A model generated the notes under the pieces. The model searched no databases, had not been told where the DNA came from, and worked only from the letters and a program-made list of their open reading frames with translations. The translations under genes were made by a program, and so were the position numbers. Below are positions 44,458-52,795 of a DNA stretch of 64,000 nucleotides, in pieces (the stretch's first letter is position 1; each line of letters opens with the position of its first letter). The DNA is taken from assembly GCF_014280935.1 (NCBI RefSeq), contig NZ_JACLZI010000046.1, positions 1 through 64,000 on the forward strand. The letters are read 5' to 3'. Source of the DNA: Aquibacillus kalidii. GTDB taxonomy: Bacteria > Bacillota > Bacilli > Bacillales > Amphibacillaceae.

Positions 44458-45597
44458 ATGATTTACTTAGATAATAGTGCTACTACAAAACCATACCCAG
44501 AAGTTATCGATAGTTTTAGCCAAGTTGCACAACAGTTCTATGGCAATCCGTCATCGATCCATTCTTTTGGTCTAAGATCAGAGCGTTTGTTAAACCAAGC
44601 AAGGAAGCAAGCTGCTCATTTAATAGATGTAGATGAAAGTGAAATTGTGTTTACCTCTGGAGGTACAGAGGGGAACAACATGGCTATAAAAGGAATTGCA
44701 TTTGCCCACCAAAATAGGGGGAAACATATTATAACTTCACAAATAGAGCACCCATCAGTCCTTGAGACGTGCCGATCTTTGGAAGAACAGGGTTTCCGTG
44801 TTACCTATTTACCAGTAAATAATAATGGTGTTATTTCACCTATAGACTTAGAAAAGGCCATAACGGAAGAAACTATTCTTGTAAGCATCATGCATGTGAA
44901 TAATGAACTGGGAACCATCCAACCAATTCAAGAAGTAGGACAAATTGTTAGCAAATACCCCAAAGTTTTCTTCCATGTCGACCATGTCCAAGGGTTTGGT
45001 AAAATCTCATTAGACTTCTACGACTGTCTAATTGACCTTGTTACAATTTCTGGTCACAAAATACATGGACTTAGAGGGACAGGAATACTCTTTGTGAAAA
45101 AAGGAACAAAAATTTCCCCATTGTTTCATGGAGGAGAACAAGAAAATAAGTTCCGTGCTGGGACTGAGAATTTAGCGTCGATTGTATCAATGGTCAAGGC
45201 TGTTCGTTTAATTTTAGAACAACAACAAATTAAATCCGACCAATTAAGAGCGTTAAGTAATAAATTGAAAAAATCGCTAAAAACTATAAATGGTATAATG
45301 ATAAATACACCGGAAAAGCATGCGGATCATATAGTGAATATTTCAATACCAGGTTATAAGCCGGAAGTAATTATCCATGCCTTAGCTGAAAAAGATATAT
45401 TTATTTCTACAAAATCTGCATGTTCCTCAAAACAACCAGATGAAAGTGCTATACTTGTAGCATGTGGCTTTGATAAAGAAATTCGTAATTCTGGATTAAG
45501 AATTAGTCTGTCTTACGAAAATACTATAGAAGAAATAGAACAGTTTTGTACAGAACTCCAAGATGTATTATTACAATTAAGCGGAATAATGAGGTAG
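44458..45597 (+). CDS. nifZ: Cysteine desulfurase (NifS/IscS-like, NifZ of the thiI pair)
   Basis: 379 residues, PLP enzyme that moves sulfur from cysteine to a partner protein. The PLP lysine is K201 in SGHKIHG, the cofactor-binding SGGTEGNN is at 67-74, and the catalytic cysteine C322 lies in STKSACSSKQ. Residues HVDHVQ replace the usual HVDAxQ. The short loop before the cysteine marks group II (NifS-like). GGGGGG (44447-44452) favours the ATG at 44458. Directly followed by thiI, so its partner is ThiI for 4-thiouridine (B. subtilis NifZ). Confidence 0.92.
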   Translation: MIYLDNSATTKPYPEVIDSFSQVAQQFYGNPSSIHSFGLRSERLLNQARKQAAHLIDVDESEIVFTSGGTEGNNMAIKGIAFAHQNRGKHIITSQIEHPSVLETCRSLEEQGFRVTYLPVNNNGVISPIDLEKAITEETILVSIMHVNNELGTIQPIQEVGQIVSKYPKVFFHVDHVQGFGKISLDFYDCLIDLVTISGHKIHGLRGTGILFVKKGTKISPLFHGGEQENKFRAGTENLASIVSMVKAVRLILEQQQIKSDQLRALSNKLKKSLKTINGIMINTPEKHADHIVNISIPGYKPEVIIHALAEKDIFISTKSACSSKQPDESAILVACGFDKEIRNSGLRISLSYENTIEEIEQFCTELQDVLLQLSGIMR

Positions 45598-45604
45598 ATA
45601 AACC

Positions 45605-46804
45605 ATGAATTATGATCAAATTTTATTACGATATGGAGAAATTGGATTAAAAGGGAAAAACCGTAAGATATTTACTAATAGACTTCATGAAAATGTTGTC
45701 CAAAAGCTAAGAAAGTATCCTGACATAAAAGTAAAAACAACTAGAGATCGCATTTATATTTTCTTGAATGGTCATGATCCAGAACCTATTATGCAGGAGT
45801 GTACAGAAATTTTTGGGATTCAAAGCCTAAGTTTAGCAATTCAGGTAGATAATGATCCAGAATCAATAAAAGAAGCAGCACTATTTGCCTTAAAGGATGC
45901 TGACGATGCAAAAACATTTAAAATTTCAACAAAACGAATTAATAAAGAGTTTCCAATAGGGTCTCAAGAATTTAATCATGTTCTTGGTGGGCATCTTTTA
46001 TCCAATACAGAGGGTTATACAGTTGATGTTCATAACCCGGATATTGAGATACATGTTGATATTAGACAACAGGAAACATATCTCACTTCAAAGCGTATTT
46101 GGGCTGCAGGTGGACTTCCAGTTGGTAGTGCGGGAAAAACGTTATTGCTGCTTTCGGGTGGAATTGACAGTCCAGTAGCAGGATTTATGACAATGAAAAG
46201 GGGTGTACAACTAGAGGCTATCCATTTTCATTCGCCGCCGTACACAAGTGAACGAGCAAAACAGAAAGTAATTGACCTTGCTGAAAGATTAACGAACTAT
46301 GGTAGTAAAATTAAAATTCATGTTGTTCCTTTCACTAAGTTACAACAAAAAATTCACAGAGAAATTCCTAACGGGTATTCAATGACAGTCATGCGAAGAA
46401 TGATGATGAGAATCAGTGAGCAAGTTGCTAAACAAAATGGAATTCTTTCTTTAACTACAGGTGAAAGTCTCGGGCAAGTAGCAAGTCAAACGATGGAAAG
46501 CATGAATGCTATTAATGCTGTAACAAGTTATCCAATATTACGTCCTTTGATTGCAATGGATAAAGATGAGATTATTGAAATATCTCAGAAAGTAAACCTA
46601 TATGATATTTCAATCAGACCTTATGAGGATTGTTGTACGATTTTCGTGCCTAAGTCACCTAAAACAAAACCTAAAGCGGATAAGGTTGCGTATTACGAAA
46701 GCCAAGTTGACTTTGCTGCTGATTTACAGGAAGCGATTGATGGTATAGAAGTTATCGAGGTTGATCCATCTAGTAGAAAAGATGAATTTGAGGACCTACT
46801 TTAA
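45605..46804 (+). CDS. thiI: tRNA 4-thiouridine synthase ThiI
   Basis: 399 residues. An N-terminal ferredoxin-like region and THUMP domain (about 1-165) bind tRNA, then a PP-loop ATPase with SGGIDSP at 184-190. It adenylates U8 of tRNA and inserts sulfur delivered by the adjacent cysteine desulfurase. It lacks the rhodanese domain of E. coli ThiI, as usual in Bacillus, and so probably serves tRNA only. It starts 7 bases after nifZ; the pair is an operon. Confidence 0.96.
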   Translation: MNYDQILLRYGEIGLKGKNRKIFTNRLHENVVQKLRKYPDIKVKTTRDRIYIFLNGHDPEPIMQECTEIFGIQSLSLAIQVDNDPESIKEAALFALKDADDAKTFKISTKRINKEFPIGSQEFNHVLGGHLLSNTEGYTVDVHNPDIEIHVDIRQQETYLTSKRIWAAGGLPVGSAGKTLLLLSGGIDSPVAGFMTMKRGVQLEAIHFHSPPYTSERAKQKVIDLAERLTNYGSKIKIHVVPFTKLQQKIHREIPNGYSMTVMRRMMMRISEQVAKQNGILSLTTGESLGQVASQTMESMNAINAVTSYPILRPLIAMDKDEIIEISQKVNLYDISIRPYEDCCTIFVPKSPKTKPKADKVAYYESQVDFAADLQEAIDGIEVIEVDPSSRKDEFEDLL

Positions 46805-46864
46805 CGACTACCCTACTATTATGAATAAGTTGGCTGTACATGAAACAACTACCAGTAATGATAA

Positions 46865-46895
46865 TGAATGAATTTATCTCTTCCTGCACATTCTA
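46865..46895 (+). promoter_or_regulatory. Sigma-G-type promoter of the SASP gene
   Basis: TGAATG (46865-46870), an 18-base spacer and CATTCTA (46889-46895) match the forespore sigma-G consensus TGAATA-N17..18-CATACTA with one mismatch in each box. It lies 30 bases before the start codon. Confidence 0.75.
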
Positions 46896-46924
46896 GTAAT
46901 GTAGCAAAGAGGAGGTGAATAGAC

Positions 46925-47131
46925 ATGGCAAGCAGCAACAATTCAAACCAATTACTAGTACCTGGTGTTGAACAAGCACTAGATCAAATGAAATATGAAA
47001 TTGCACAAGAGTTTGGTGTAAATCTTGGAGCTGACACAACTTCTCGCGCTAACGGTTCTGTTGGTGGAGAAATCACTAAACGTCTTGTTCAAACTGCTCA
47101 ACAACAAATGAGTGGTCAACAACAAATATAA
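46925..47131 (+). CDS. Small acid-soluble spore protein, alpha/beta type
   Basis: 68 residues. The DNA-binding alpha/beta SASP pattern is clear: [20 protein letters not shown] (residues 10-29) with the germination-protease cleavage site at YEIAQEFG, then [10 protein letters not shown] and a Q-rich tail. It coats DNA in the dormant spore and is degraded at germination. RBS GAGGAGGTG; sigma-G-type promoter upstream; terminator downstream. Beside thiI as in B. subtilis sspA. Direct evidence that the organism forms spores. Confidence 0.96.
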   Translation: MASSNNSNQLLVPGVEQALDQMKYEIAQEFGVNLGADTTSRANGSVGGEITKRLVQTAQQQMSGQQQI

Positions 47132-47139
47132 TGATGGCT

Positions 47140-47172
47140 AAAAGAGTAGTGCTATATGCACTACTCTTTTCT
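47140..47172 (+). terminator. Terminator after the SASP gene
   Basis: AAAAGAGTAGTGC pairs perfectly with GCACTACTCTTTT around TATAT. Confidence 0.9.
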
Positions 47173-47237
47173 TTTATATAGGATGTTGATATTATAGGCA
47201 CATGTAATTGTTATATAGGAGAAGGAGTTTGGTGGTT

Positions 47238-48827
47238 ATGGGAGTTTTATGGCATGGTGGGAAAATATATACAATGAGGTCTGAAGGTGAGCTTGTTGAA
47301 GCTATATACACCGAAGACGGAATGATAAAAGATATAGGTAGTTATGACCAACTAAAAAAACAATATGAGGGAGAAATACAATTATACCAAAACTTAAAAG
47401 GAAATGTTATGTACCCTGGTTTTGTTGATAGCCACTTACATATAATTGGTCATGGAGAAAAGTTACTACATTTAGATCTATCTGAAATGACTTCGCCGGA
47501 GCAAGTTTTAACTTCATTAAAAGAACGAGTAAAATACTTGAAAGAAGGTGAGTGGTTGATTGGGGAGGGGTGGAATGAAAATCAATGGGAGGATCCCACA
47601 ATCCTTCATTCCAATCAATTAGATGAAATATGTCCGAACAACCCAATGATGCTTACAAGGGTTTGTAGACACGCAGTTTTGGCAAATTCTGTGGCAATGA
47701 AATTGGCGGAAATCACGGACCAAACACCTGATCCTCAGGGTGGTAGAATAGTCAGAGACGAAGACGGTGTTGCTACAGGTTATTTCTTGGACACCGCTCA
47801 GGAGTATATTAAACAGGTGATTCCGGGCGTGACTCAGGAATATTTAACAAGAGTAGTTCGCACGTCTATTGACGATCTATTGCGGTTAGGCATAGTAGGT
47901 GGACATAGTGAAGATTTGAATTATTATGGTGGATTTAATAAAACACTAAAAGCCTTTTTCCATGGAATTGATGGAAATGAGCGAAAGTTCCGAGCGCATT
48001 TGTTAGTCCATCATGAGGTAGTAGATGATATGAATAAAGAAGGCTTAAGCTATGGAGATGGAACCGAATACATTGAGTTGGGTGCTATGAAGATATTTTC
48101 TGATGGTGCCTTGGGAGGAAGGACTGCTTGGTTATCTGATCAATATGAAGATGATAAAGGTAACTATGGCATACCGATTCATAGTTCACAAGGATTAGAA
48201 GACCTTATTATTAAGGCTAGAAGTTATGACCTTCCAGTAGCTGTTCATGCTATTGGAGATAAAGCTATTAAAGCTATTGCGGATCTCATTGAAAAATATC
48301 CATTAACTAATGGAAGAAGAGACCGAATTATTCACGCTCAAATTGTAAATCAAGACCTACTGGAACAACTTAGTAGAATAGATGTGGTGCTAGATATTCA
48401 ACCAACTTTTGTAGCGTCGGATTTCCCGTGGATTGTAGAAAGAATTGGTGAAAAACGGGTATCCTTATCTTATGCTTGGAAAACCTTTCTAGAAAAAGGT
48501 ATTCCCTGTGCTGCAGGCTCAGATGCGCCGATTGAAGATGTCAATCCTCTGTTGGGAATAGAAGCAGCGGTATTGAGGAAATCAAGTATAGATGGGTTGA
48601 TATATAATAAAGCAGAGCAACTAAGTGTATATGAGGCTATTTCTCTTTATACGAAAGGTAGTGCCTATATTATTTGTCACGAAGAGGATAGAGGTCAGAT
48701 AGCACCAGGATATACTGCTGATTTTACGGTATTAGATCAAGATTTATTTAAAATTGAACCGATTAATATAACAAAGAGTAAGGTGAAAATGACCGTAGTA
48801 GATGAAAAGATAATGTATGAAGGTTAA
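47238..48827 (+). CDS. YtcJ-like amidohydrolase
   Basis: 529 residues, amidohydrolase family 3 (YtcJ/LAF3 group). Metal ligands are visible in PGFVDSHLHIIGHG (HxH), AVHAIGDKAIKA and IHAQIV (later His residues), and AAGSDAPIEDVNPL supplies the final Asp. The FSDGALGGRTAW block contains the position of the bridging lysine region of this subgroup. A deaminase, deacetylase or other C-N hydrolase activity is likely; the substrate is unknown. GAAGGAG (47221-47227) favours the ATG at 47238 over upstream TTG and GTG codons. Confidence 0.88.
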   Translation: MGVLWHGGKIYTMRSEGELVEAIYTEDGMIKDIGSYDQLKKQYEGEIQLYQNLKGNVMYPGFVDSHLHIIGHGEKLLHLDLSEMTSPEQVLTSLKERVKYLKEGEWLIGEGWNENQWEDPTILHSNQLDEICPNNPMMLTRVCRHAVLANSVAMKLAEITDQTPDPQGGRIVRDEDGVATGYFLDTAQEYIKQVIPGVTQEYLTRVVRTSIDDLLRLGIVGGHSEDLNYYGGFNKTLKAFFHGIDGNERKFRAHLLVHHEVVDDMNKEGLSYGDGTEYIELGAMKIFSDGALGGRTAWLSDQYEDDKGNYGIPIHSSQGLEDLIIKARSYDLPVAVHAIGDKAIKAIADLIEKYPLTNGRRDRIIHAQIVNQDLLEQLSRIDVVLDIQPTFVASDFPWIVERIGEKRVSLSYAWKTFLEKGIPCAAGSDAPIEDVNPLLGIEAAVLRKSSIDGLIYNKAEQLSVYEAISLYTKGSAYIICHEEDRGQIAPGYTADFTVLDQDLFKIEPINITKSKVKMTVVDEKIMYEG

Positions 48828-48862
48828 ATAGACCCCCCACGCTAATTTGCGAGGGGGTCTAT
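48828..48862 (+). terminator. Terminator after the amidohydrolase gene
   Basis: AATAGACCCCC pairs with GGGGGTCTATT, followed by TAA and a short A/T tract. Confidence 0.8.
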
Positions 48863-48954
48863 TTAATATATTATAAGATGTTCCTAATATTTTGGTAGAC
48901 ATTTGAGATAAAATCTGCAGTAACTAAGTTCTATATTTTTCAAGTGAATGTTGG

Positions 48955-49065
48955 ACAGCCGTTCCGGAAATATACTACGCTTTCCGCGGGCTCGCGCTGA
49001 GCCTCCTCGGTCTTTGCGAGCGAGGAGGCTGAAGCGTTCCCCACGGAAAGCGAGCGTTTTTCCGC
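48955..49065. repeat. GC-rich interspersed palindromic repeat of Bacillaceae type
   Basis: A nested inverted repeat: outer arms CGCTTTCCG (48978-48986) and CGGAAAGCG (49044-49052), inner arms GCCTCCTCG (49001-49009) and CGAGGAGGC (49021-49029). Its GC content stands far above the neighbourhood. From memory, sequences of the type CGCTTTCCGCGGGC...CCTCCTCGG are repeated many times in Bacillus, Oceanobacillus and Lysinibacillus genomes. Only one copy was noticed in this window. It has no protein function; the ORF across it is spurious. Confidence 0.7.
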
Positions 49066-49153
49066 AGCGATGATTTAGCATTCATCTTATATAATGAATG
49101 TAGGTCTTAGGACTTTACTTCGCTTTTTATACAATTTATGAATTACTACTTGA

Positions 49154-49192
49154 AAAAAGTTCAGCGTTCTCTTATTAGAGATGCTGAACTTT
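49154..49192 (-). terminator. Terminator of the NAD kinase gene
   Basis: AAAGTTCAGC-TTCTC pairs with GAGA-GCTGAACTTT; the minus strand ends in a T tract. Confidence 0.8.
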
Positions 49193-49199
49193 ATCATTG

Positions 49200-50003
49200 T
49201 TATGTTAGGAATGTTCTTTTTACTCTATCCCAATATGAATTGTTTTTTAATTTAACTGTTTTAATTACCTTATCACTTAACGTAACGGTCAGATCTTTAA
49301 TATTACGGATGGAATACGCCTCGTTATCTAAGCCGATAATTGGGTAATCATTTCCATCTTGTATTACTTCTAGTCGCAAGGTTCTTTCCTTGTCCAAAAT
49401 AAAAGATGAACCTAACGTTCGATATCTATTATTGTTAAGAGAAGCTAACTCAGTTACCTGAAAACAAGGTGTCTTAGGATCAACTACTGCTCCATGAGTC
49501 GATTTGTTGTAGCCAGTACTACCTGTGGGTGTTGCTACAATTAATCCGTCGCCTCTAAATCTTTCGAAATGGTTTTCGTCAATATACACATCCATTACTA
49601 TTGTTTTAATTATGGCTGACCTTACTGCAGCTTCATTTAGACAGTGAAATGTTGCTTCACCGTTAATTAATACATCAATCAAAGGGAATCGTCGTACTTC
49701 CAATTCCTCATTCATCATTGAATCAACCATTTGATCATAGTGGTCTAAATTGAAATCACAATAAAGGCCTGCTTCATTGTGGCGAGCAATTCCTACATAT
49801 AAACAGTCCTGACGAAAGCCAGTATGGCGAACAGCTTGCAAGAAAGCTCCATCACCGCCAACACTCACGATTATATTAGCCTGCTTATAGTTCTCAACAA
49901 TAGTAAATCCATTATCTTTTGCTAGTTTAAACAATGGTGTTAGTCGTTGCTCTAATTCTTCATCTTTTGGATAGTAAAAATAAAGGTTTCGCCGATTATC
50001 CAT
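49200..50003 (-). CDS. nadK: NAD kinase (NadK2/YtdI type)
   Basis: 267 residues. It phosphorylates NAD to NADP. The nucleotide-binding GGDGAFL motif (about 51-57), the HNEAGLYCDF region and TPTGSTGYNKS (about 158-168) are intact. The length and the neighbourhood next to ytfI-ytfJ match the second B. subtilis NAD kinase (YtdI, NadF2). RBS TAGGAGG lies 8 bases before the ATG. Monocistronic on the minus strand with its own terminator. Confidence 0.94.
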   Translation of the reverse strand: MDNRRNLYFYYPKDEELEQRLTPLFKLAKDNGFTIVENYKQANIIVSVGGDGAFLQAVRHTGFRQDCLYVGIARHNEAGLYCDFNLDHYDQMVDSMMNEELEVRRFPLIDVLINGEATFHCLNEAAVRSAIIKTIVMDVYIDENHFERFRGDGLIVATPTGSTGYNKSTHGAVVDPKTPCFQVTELASLNNNRYRTLGSSFILDKERTLRLEVIQDGNDYPIIGLDNEAYSIRNIKDLTVTLSDKVIKTVKLKNNSYWDRVKRTFLT

Positions 50004-50349
50004 ACATGATCCTCCTAAATATTAGAACTCTTTGTTGACTCACTCAACCTACTGATGACCTAATTTTTAATTAGAAGTAGTTGAGGTTAACTACTTGATG
50101 TAAAGATTGATTAATTGCGACACCCGTCTGTAGGAAGTCACTTCTATGTTATCATTATTTTCTTATTTGTCCCAGATAGTTTATCCAAAATTTCCATCAT
50201 TTATATAATACTTTGCATAAATCTAGTTTTTTTCAATCACATGGATGAAAATTTACCTATAAGTAAAATGTCAATACTTCTTACTATTCATTCCAAATTG
50301 GGTTTAATTTTAAATTAATTGAAAATAATGAAAGTATGGAGGTGTTTTT
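50004..50349. other. Intergenic region between divergent nadK and ytfI
   Basis: No credible gene: the 67-codon plus-strand frame lacks a ribosome site and has no family resemblance. A perfect 8-bp inverted repeat AAGTAGTT-gaggtt-AACTACTT spans 50075-50096 and could be an operator or leader hairpin for the minus-strand NAD kinase gene. The rest is AT-rich. Confidence 0.4.
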
Positions 50350-50964
50350 ATGGTATGGATTATTATTGTTGTTGCTATGTTGCTATTGTTAATTCTAAGC
50401 CTTTTTACTCATATTCATACATATATCTTATATACCCATATACACAATAAAAGCACTCTTCAAATGAAAATTAGACTACTAGGTATCATTGTAATAAAAA
50501 AAGAATTTCCTGTAGACATGCTAGATATAGACGACAAATCAAATAAGTCTGATAGTAAGGAAGAACTAACAATAAACAAAATTATCGACAATTGTAAGCA
50601 ATTCCGTGAAACGCTAGTAACAGTTTTTCACTCCAAGACAATAGTAGCAAGATACCTTACTAAAGTTAAGGTTAAGAAGTTTAAATGGAATACACAATTT
50701 GGGATAGGAGATGCAGGGAAAACTGGTATTCTAACTGGAGTGGTATGGGGATTAAAATCGGGTATTTTAAAAGTAATGATAGATCATATGAGAGTAAAGG
50801 ACAGGCCAATAGTGAATGTTTTTCCTGTTTTTCAACATAAAACGATAAACGTAGAATTTGAGTGTATGGTATCGGTTAGGTTAGGACAAACTATGTACGC
50901 AATCATTCAGTTGGTTAGACATTTTCAAAGGGATAAAGCTAAATTAACTAAACGACCGGCATGA
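50350..50964 (+). CDS. ytfI: DUF2953 protein YtfI
   Basis: 204 residues. One N-terminal membrane helix (about 2-20), then a soluble region with the family core FKWNTQFGIGDAGKTGILTG (about 116-135) and a basic C-terminus. It matches DUF2953/YtfI, which in spore formers is encoded next to ytfJ; its biochemical role is not known to me. TATGGAGGTG precedes the ATG. It lies 17 bases upstream of ytfJ, so the two form an operon. Confidence 0.88.
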   Translation: MVWIIIVVAMLLLLILSLFTHIHTYILYTHIHNKSTLQMKIRLLGIIVIKKEFPVDMLDIDDKSNKSDSKEELTINKIIDNCKQFRETLVTVFHSKTIVARYLTKVKVKKFKWNTQFGIGDAGKTGILTGVVWGLKSGILKVMIDHMRVKDRPIVNVFPVFQHKTINVEFECMVSVRLGQTMYAIIQLVRHFQRDKAKLTKRPA

Positions 50965-50981
50965 ATAAGGAGGAAAATTAA

Positions 50982-51461
50982 ATGAGTGAGGAACAACAAC
51001 ACCCAATTGAAGGCTTAATGACAACAGCGATGGAAAACTTAAAAGACATGGTTGATGTGAATACTATTATTGGAGATCCAATTGAATCTCCAGATGGTAG
51101 TGTTATTATAACAGTATCCAAGGTGGGTTTTGGATTTGCAGCTGGCGGTAGTGAATTTTATAGTGGCCAAAGTGGTGGGAAACAGGATGATCAGCAATCA
51201 CAAACGCTGCCATTTGGTGGAGGTAGTGGTGGAGGAGTATCGATTACACCAACAGCCTTTCTTATTGTAAATGATAAAGGTGTACAGATGATACACTTAG
51301 ATGAAAACACTCATTTATATGAGAAGATGTTAGATCTTGCTCCTCAGGCAATCGAAAAGATACAAGAAATTTTAAAGAATAGTAAGAGTGAAAAAGGTGA
51401 AAAAAAAGAGGATAAGAAAAAAGATGAAACTAGTGAAAAAGACAAAAAAGAGTCCGAGTAA
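50982..51461 (+). CDS. ytfJ: Sporulation protein YtfJ (GerW family)
   Basis: 159 residues. The YtfJ core (residues 5-125) shows HPIEGLMTTAMENLKDMVDV, TVIGDP-like IIGDPIESPDG and a glycine-rich GFGFAAGGSE segment, followed by a lysine/glutamate-rich tail (about 128-159) unlike the core. B. subtilis YtfJ/GerW is a spore protein needed for normal germination. RBS AAGGAGG. Translationally linked to ytfI; a terminator follows. tpx, which follows ytfJ in B. subtilis, is missing here. Confidence 0.92.
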   Translation: MSEEQQHPIEGLMTTAMENLKDMVDVNTIIGDPIESPDGSVIITVSKVGFGFAAGGSEFYSGQSGGKQDDQQSQTLPFGGGSGGGVSITPTAFLIVNDKGVQMIHLDENTHLYEKMLDLAPQAIEKIQEILKNSKSEKGEKKEDKKKDETSEKDKKESE

Positions 51462-51484
51462 TAGTTATACTCTATTTAAATCAT

Positions 51485-51515
51485 AAACTGCTGCAATAAT
51501 GCTAGCAGTTTTTTA
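51485..51515 (+). terminator. Terminator after ytfJ
   Basis: AACTGCT pairs with AGCAGTT around an 11-base loop, followed by six T residues. Confidence 0.8.
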
Positions 51516-51676
51516 TTTGTATTAATTAAATAAGAGGACGAAGGGGATTTTTAGGATTTTGTTTTTGACTATTGATCAAACAGTATGTTTACCTAATACA
51601 TAGAAAGTTTGGTAAAATAGAGTCGCCCTAATAGTTAATAGCGCGAAATGACAGAAGCGGTACGAATGGAGGAGAA

Positions 51677-52663
51677 ATGTTGGAACAAACTAAAATAGAG
51701 AGTTCTTTTCAAGTGTTAGATGAAATGGCTGAGAATATTCAACAACAGATGGATTTACCATATATAGAAAGCTTGGCTGTTGGTCTTGAGTACCTTTTCA
51801 CAAATGAACCAACAGATGATATGCACGATCTTTTAAAACAAAAGCTACAAAAAGGTTCAGAGAAGTTGAATATTCCTGGGTTAGAAAAAGAAGAACTTAG
51901 AAAGGTGATTCAGTTATGCATATTAAAGGGAATGCATAATGCAACTCAGCAGCAACATTTAATTACACCTGATACAGTCGCAATGTTTGTAGCTTACCTA
52001 GTACAAAAATTGTTAGGTAAACAAGATAAGGTCCGGTTATTTGATCCAGCGTGTGGTTCAGCTAATTTATTAACGGCTGTAGTGAATCAATTAAATACAG
52101 AAGTAGAAGCTTATGGGAGCGAAGTTGATACTTCTTTAATTCAATTAGCTTTAATGAGTGCAAACCTCCAAGAAATAGAAGTGGAGTTTTTCCATCAAGA
52201 TAGCTTGCGTCCTTTCTTATTGGAACCTGTTGATGCAGTGATTGGAGATCTACCAGTAGGTTATTATCCAGATGATGTTCAAGCAAATAATTATGAGTTG
52301 AAAGCCGATAGCGGCCATTCATACTCACACCATTTATTTATCGAGCAAGGGCTTAATTATGTTAAAGAAGGTGGGTACTTACTATATGTTATTCCTAACT
52401 TTCTATTCGATAGCGATCAAGCAGAAAAGTTAAATAACTTCTTGCATAAACATGCCCATATCGTTGGGATACTACAGTTACCATTGAGTATGTTTAAATC
52501 TGAAAGTAACGCAAAGAGCATCTTTATCCTTCAGAAAAAAGGAATAGAGACGAAAGCTCCAAAACAGGTTCTAATGGCTCAATTGCCATCCTTTAAGGAT
52601 GTTGCTTCAGTAGATAATATTTTAATTAATATTAATCAATGGTTCAAAGAAGAAGGTTACTGA
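51677..52663 (+). CDS. ytxK: Class I SAM-dependent methyltransferase YtxK
   Basis: 328 residues related to N6-adenine DNA methyltransferases. A helical N-terminal region (1-100) precedes a Rossmann fold with the SAM loop DPACGSANLLTAV (about 117-129) and acidic AYGSEVD. The amino-methyltransferase catalytic motif, normally (N/D)PPY, is replaced by GDLPVGYYP (about 194-202), so base methylation of DNA is uncertain. No restriction or specificity gene is nearby. Same position before ackA as in B. subtilis. GGAGGAG precedes the TTG/ATG start region. Confidence 0.9.
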   Translation: MLEQTKIESSFQVLDEMAENIQQQMDLPYIESLAVGLEYLFTNEPTDDMHDLLKQKLQKGSEKLNIPGLEKEELRKVIQLCILKGMHNATQQQHLITPDTVAMFVAYLVQKLLGKQDKVRLFDPACGSANLLTAVVNQLNTEVEAYGSEVDTSLIQLALMSANLQEIEVEFFHQDSLRPFLLEPVDAVIGDLPVGYYPDDVQANNYELKADSGHSYSHHLFIEQGLNYVKEGGYLLYVIPNFLFDSDQAEKLNNFLHKHAHIVGILQLPLSMFKSESNAKSIFILQKKGIETKAPKQVLMAQLPSFKDVASVDNILININQWFKEEGY

Positions 52664-52689
52664 ATAGTGAGAATTTAACAAATTTGTGA

Positions 52690-52703
52690 AGGAAACGTTA
52701 TCA
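52690..52703 (+). promoter_or_regulatory. Candidate CcpA-binding cre site of ackA
   Basis: AGGAAACGTTATCA fits the cre consensus TGWAARCGNTWNCA at 12 of 14 positions. Its centre lies about 56 bases before the start predicted from the promoter at 52718-52746, the placement used for CcpA activation of ackA in B. subtilis as I recall it. Confidence 0.7.
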
Positions 52704-52717
52704 TTAATGGCTTCGTA

Positions 52718-52746
52718 TTGCAAACTGAATGCACCGGTGGTTAAAT
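52718..52746 (+). promoter_or_regulatory. Sigma-A-type promoter of ackA
   Basis: TTGCAA, a 17-base spacer and TTAAAT, about 50 bases before the start codon. Confidence 0.5.
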
Positions 52747-52795
52747 GGAGTTGGACCTAATCTCAAAACCTTAATTAATGAAAGGGTTGAATATT

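Noticed and set aside
48884-49081. 65-codon minus-strand ORF
   Set aside because: Runs through the GC-rich palindromic repeat; composition is repeat-derived.
50115-50318. 67-codon hydrophobic ORF between nadK and ytfI
   Set aside because: No ribosome site, AT-rich composition gives a chance hydrophobic frame.
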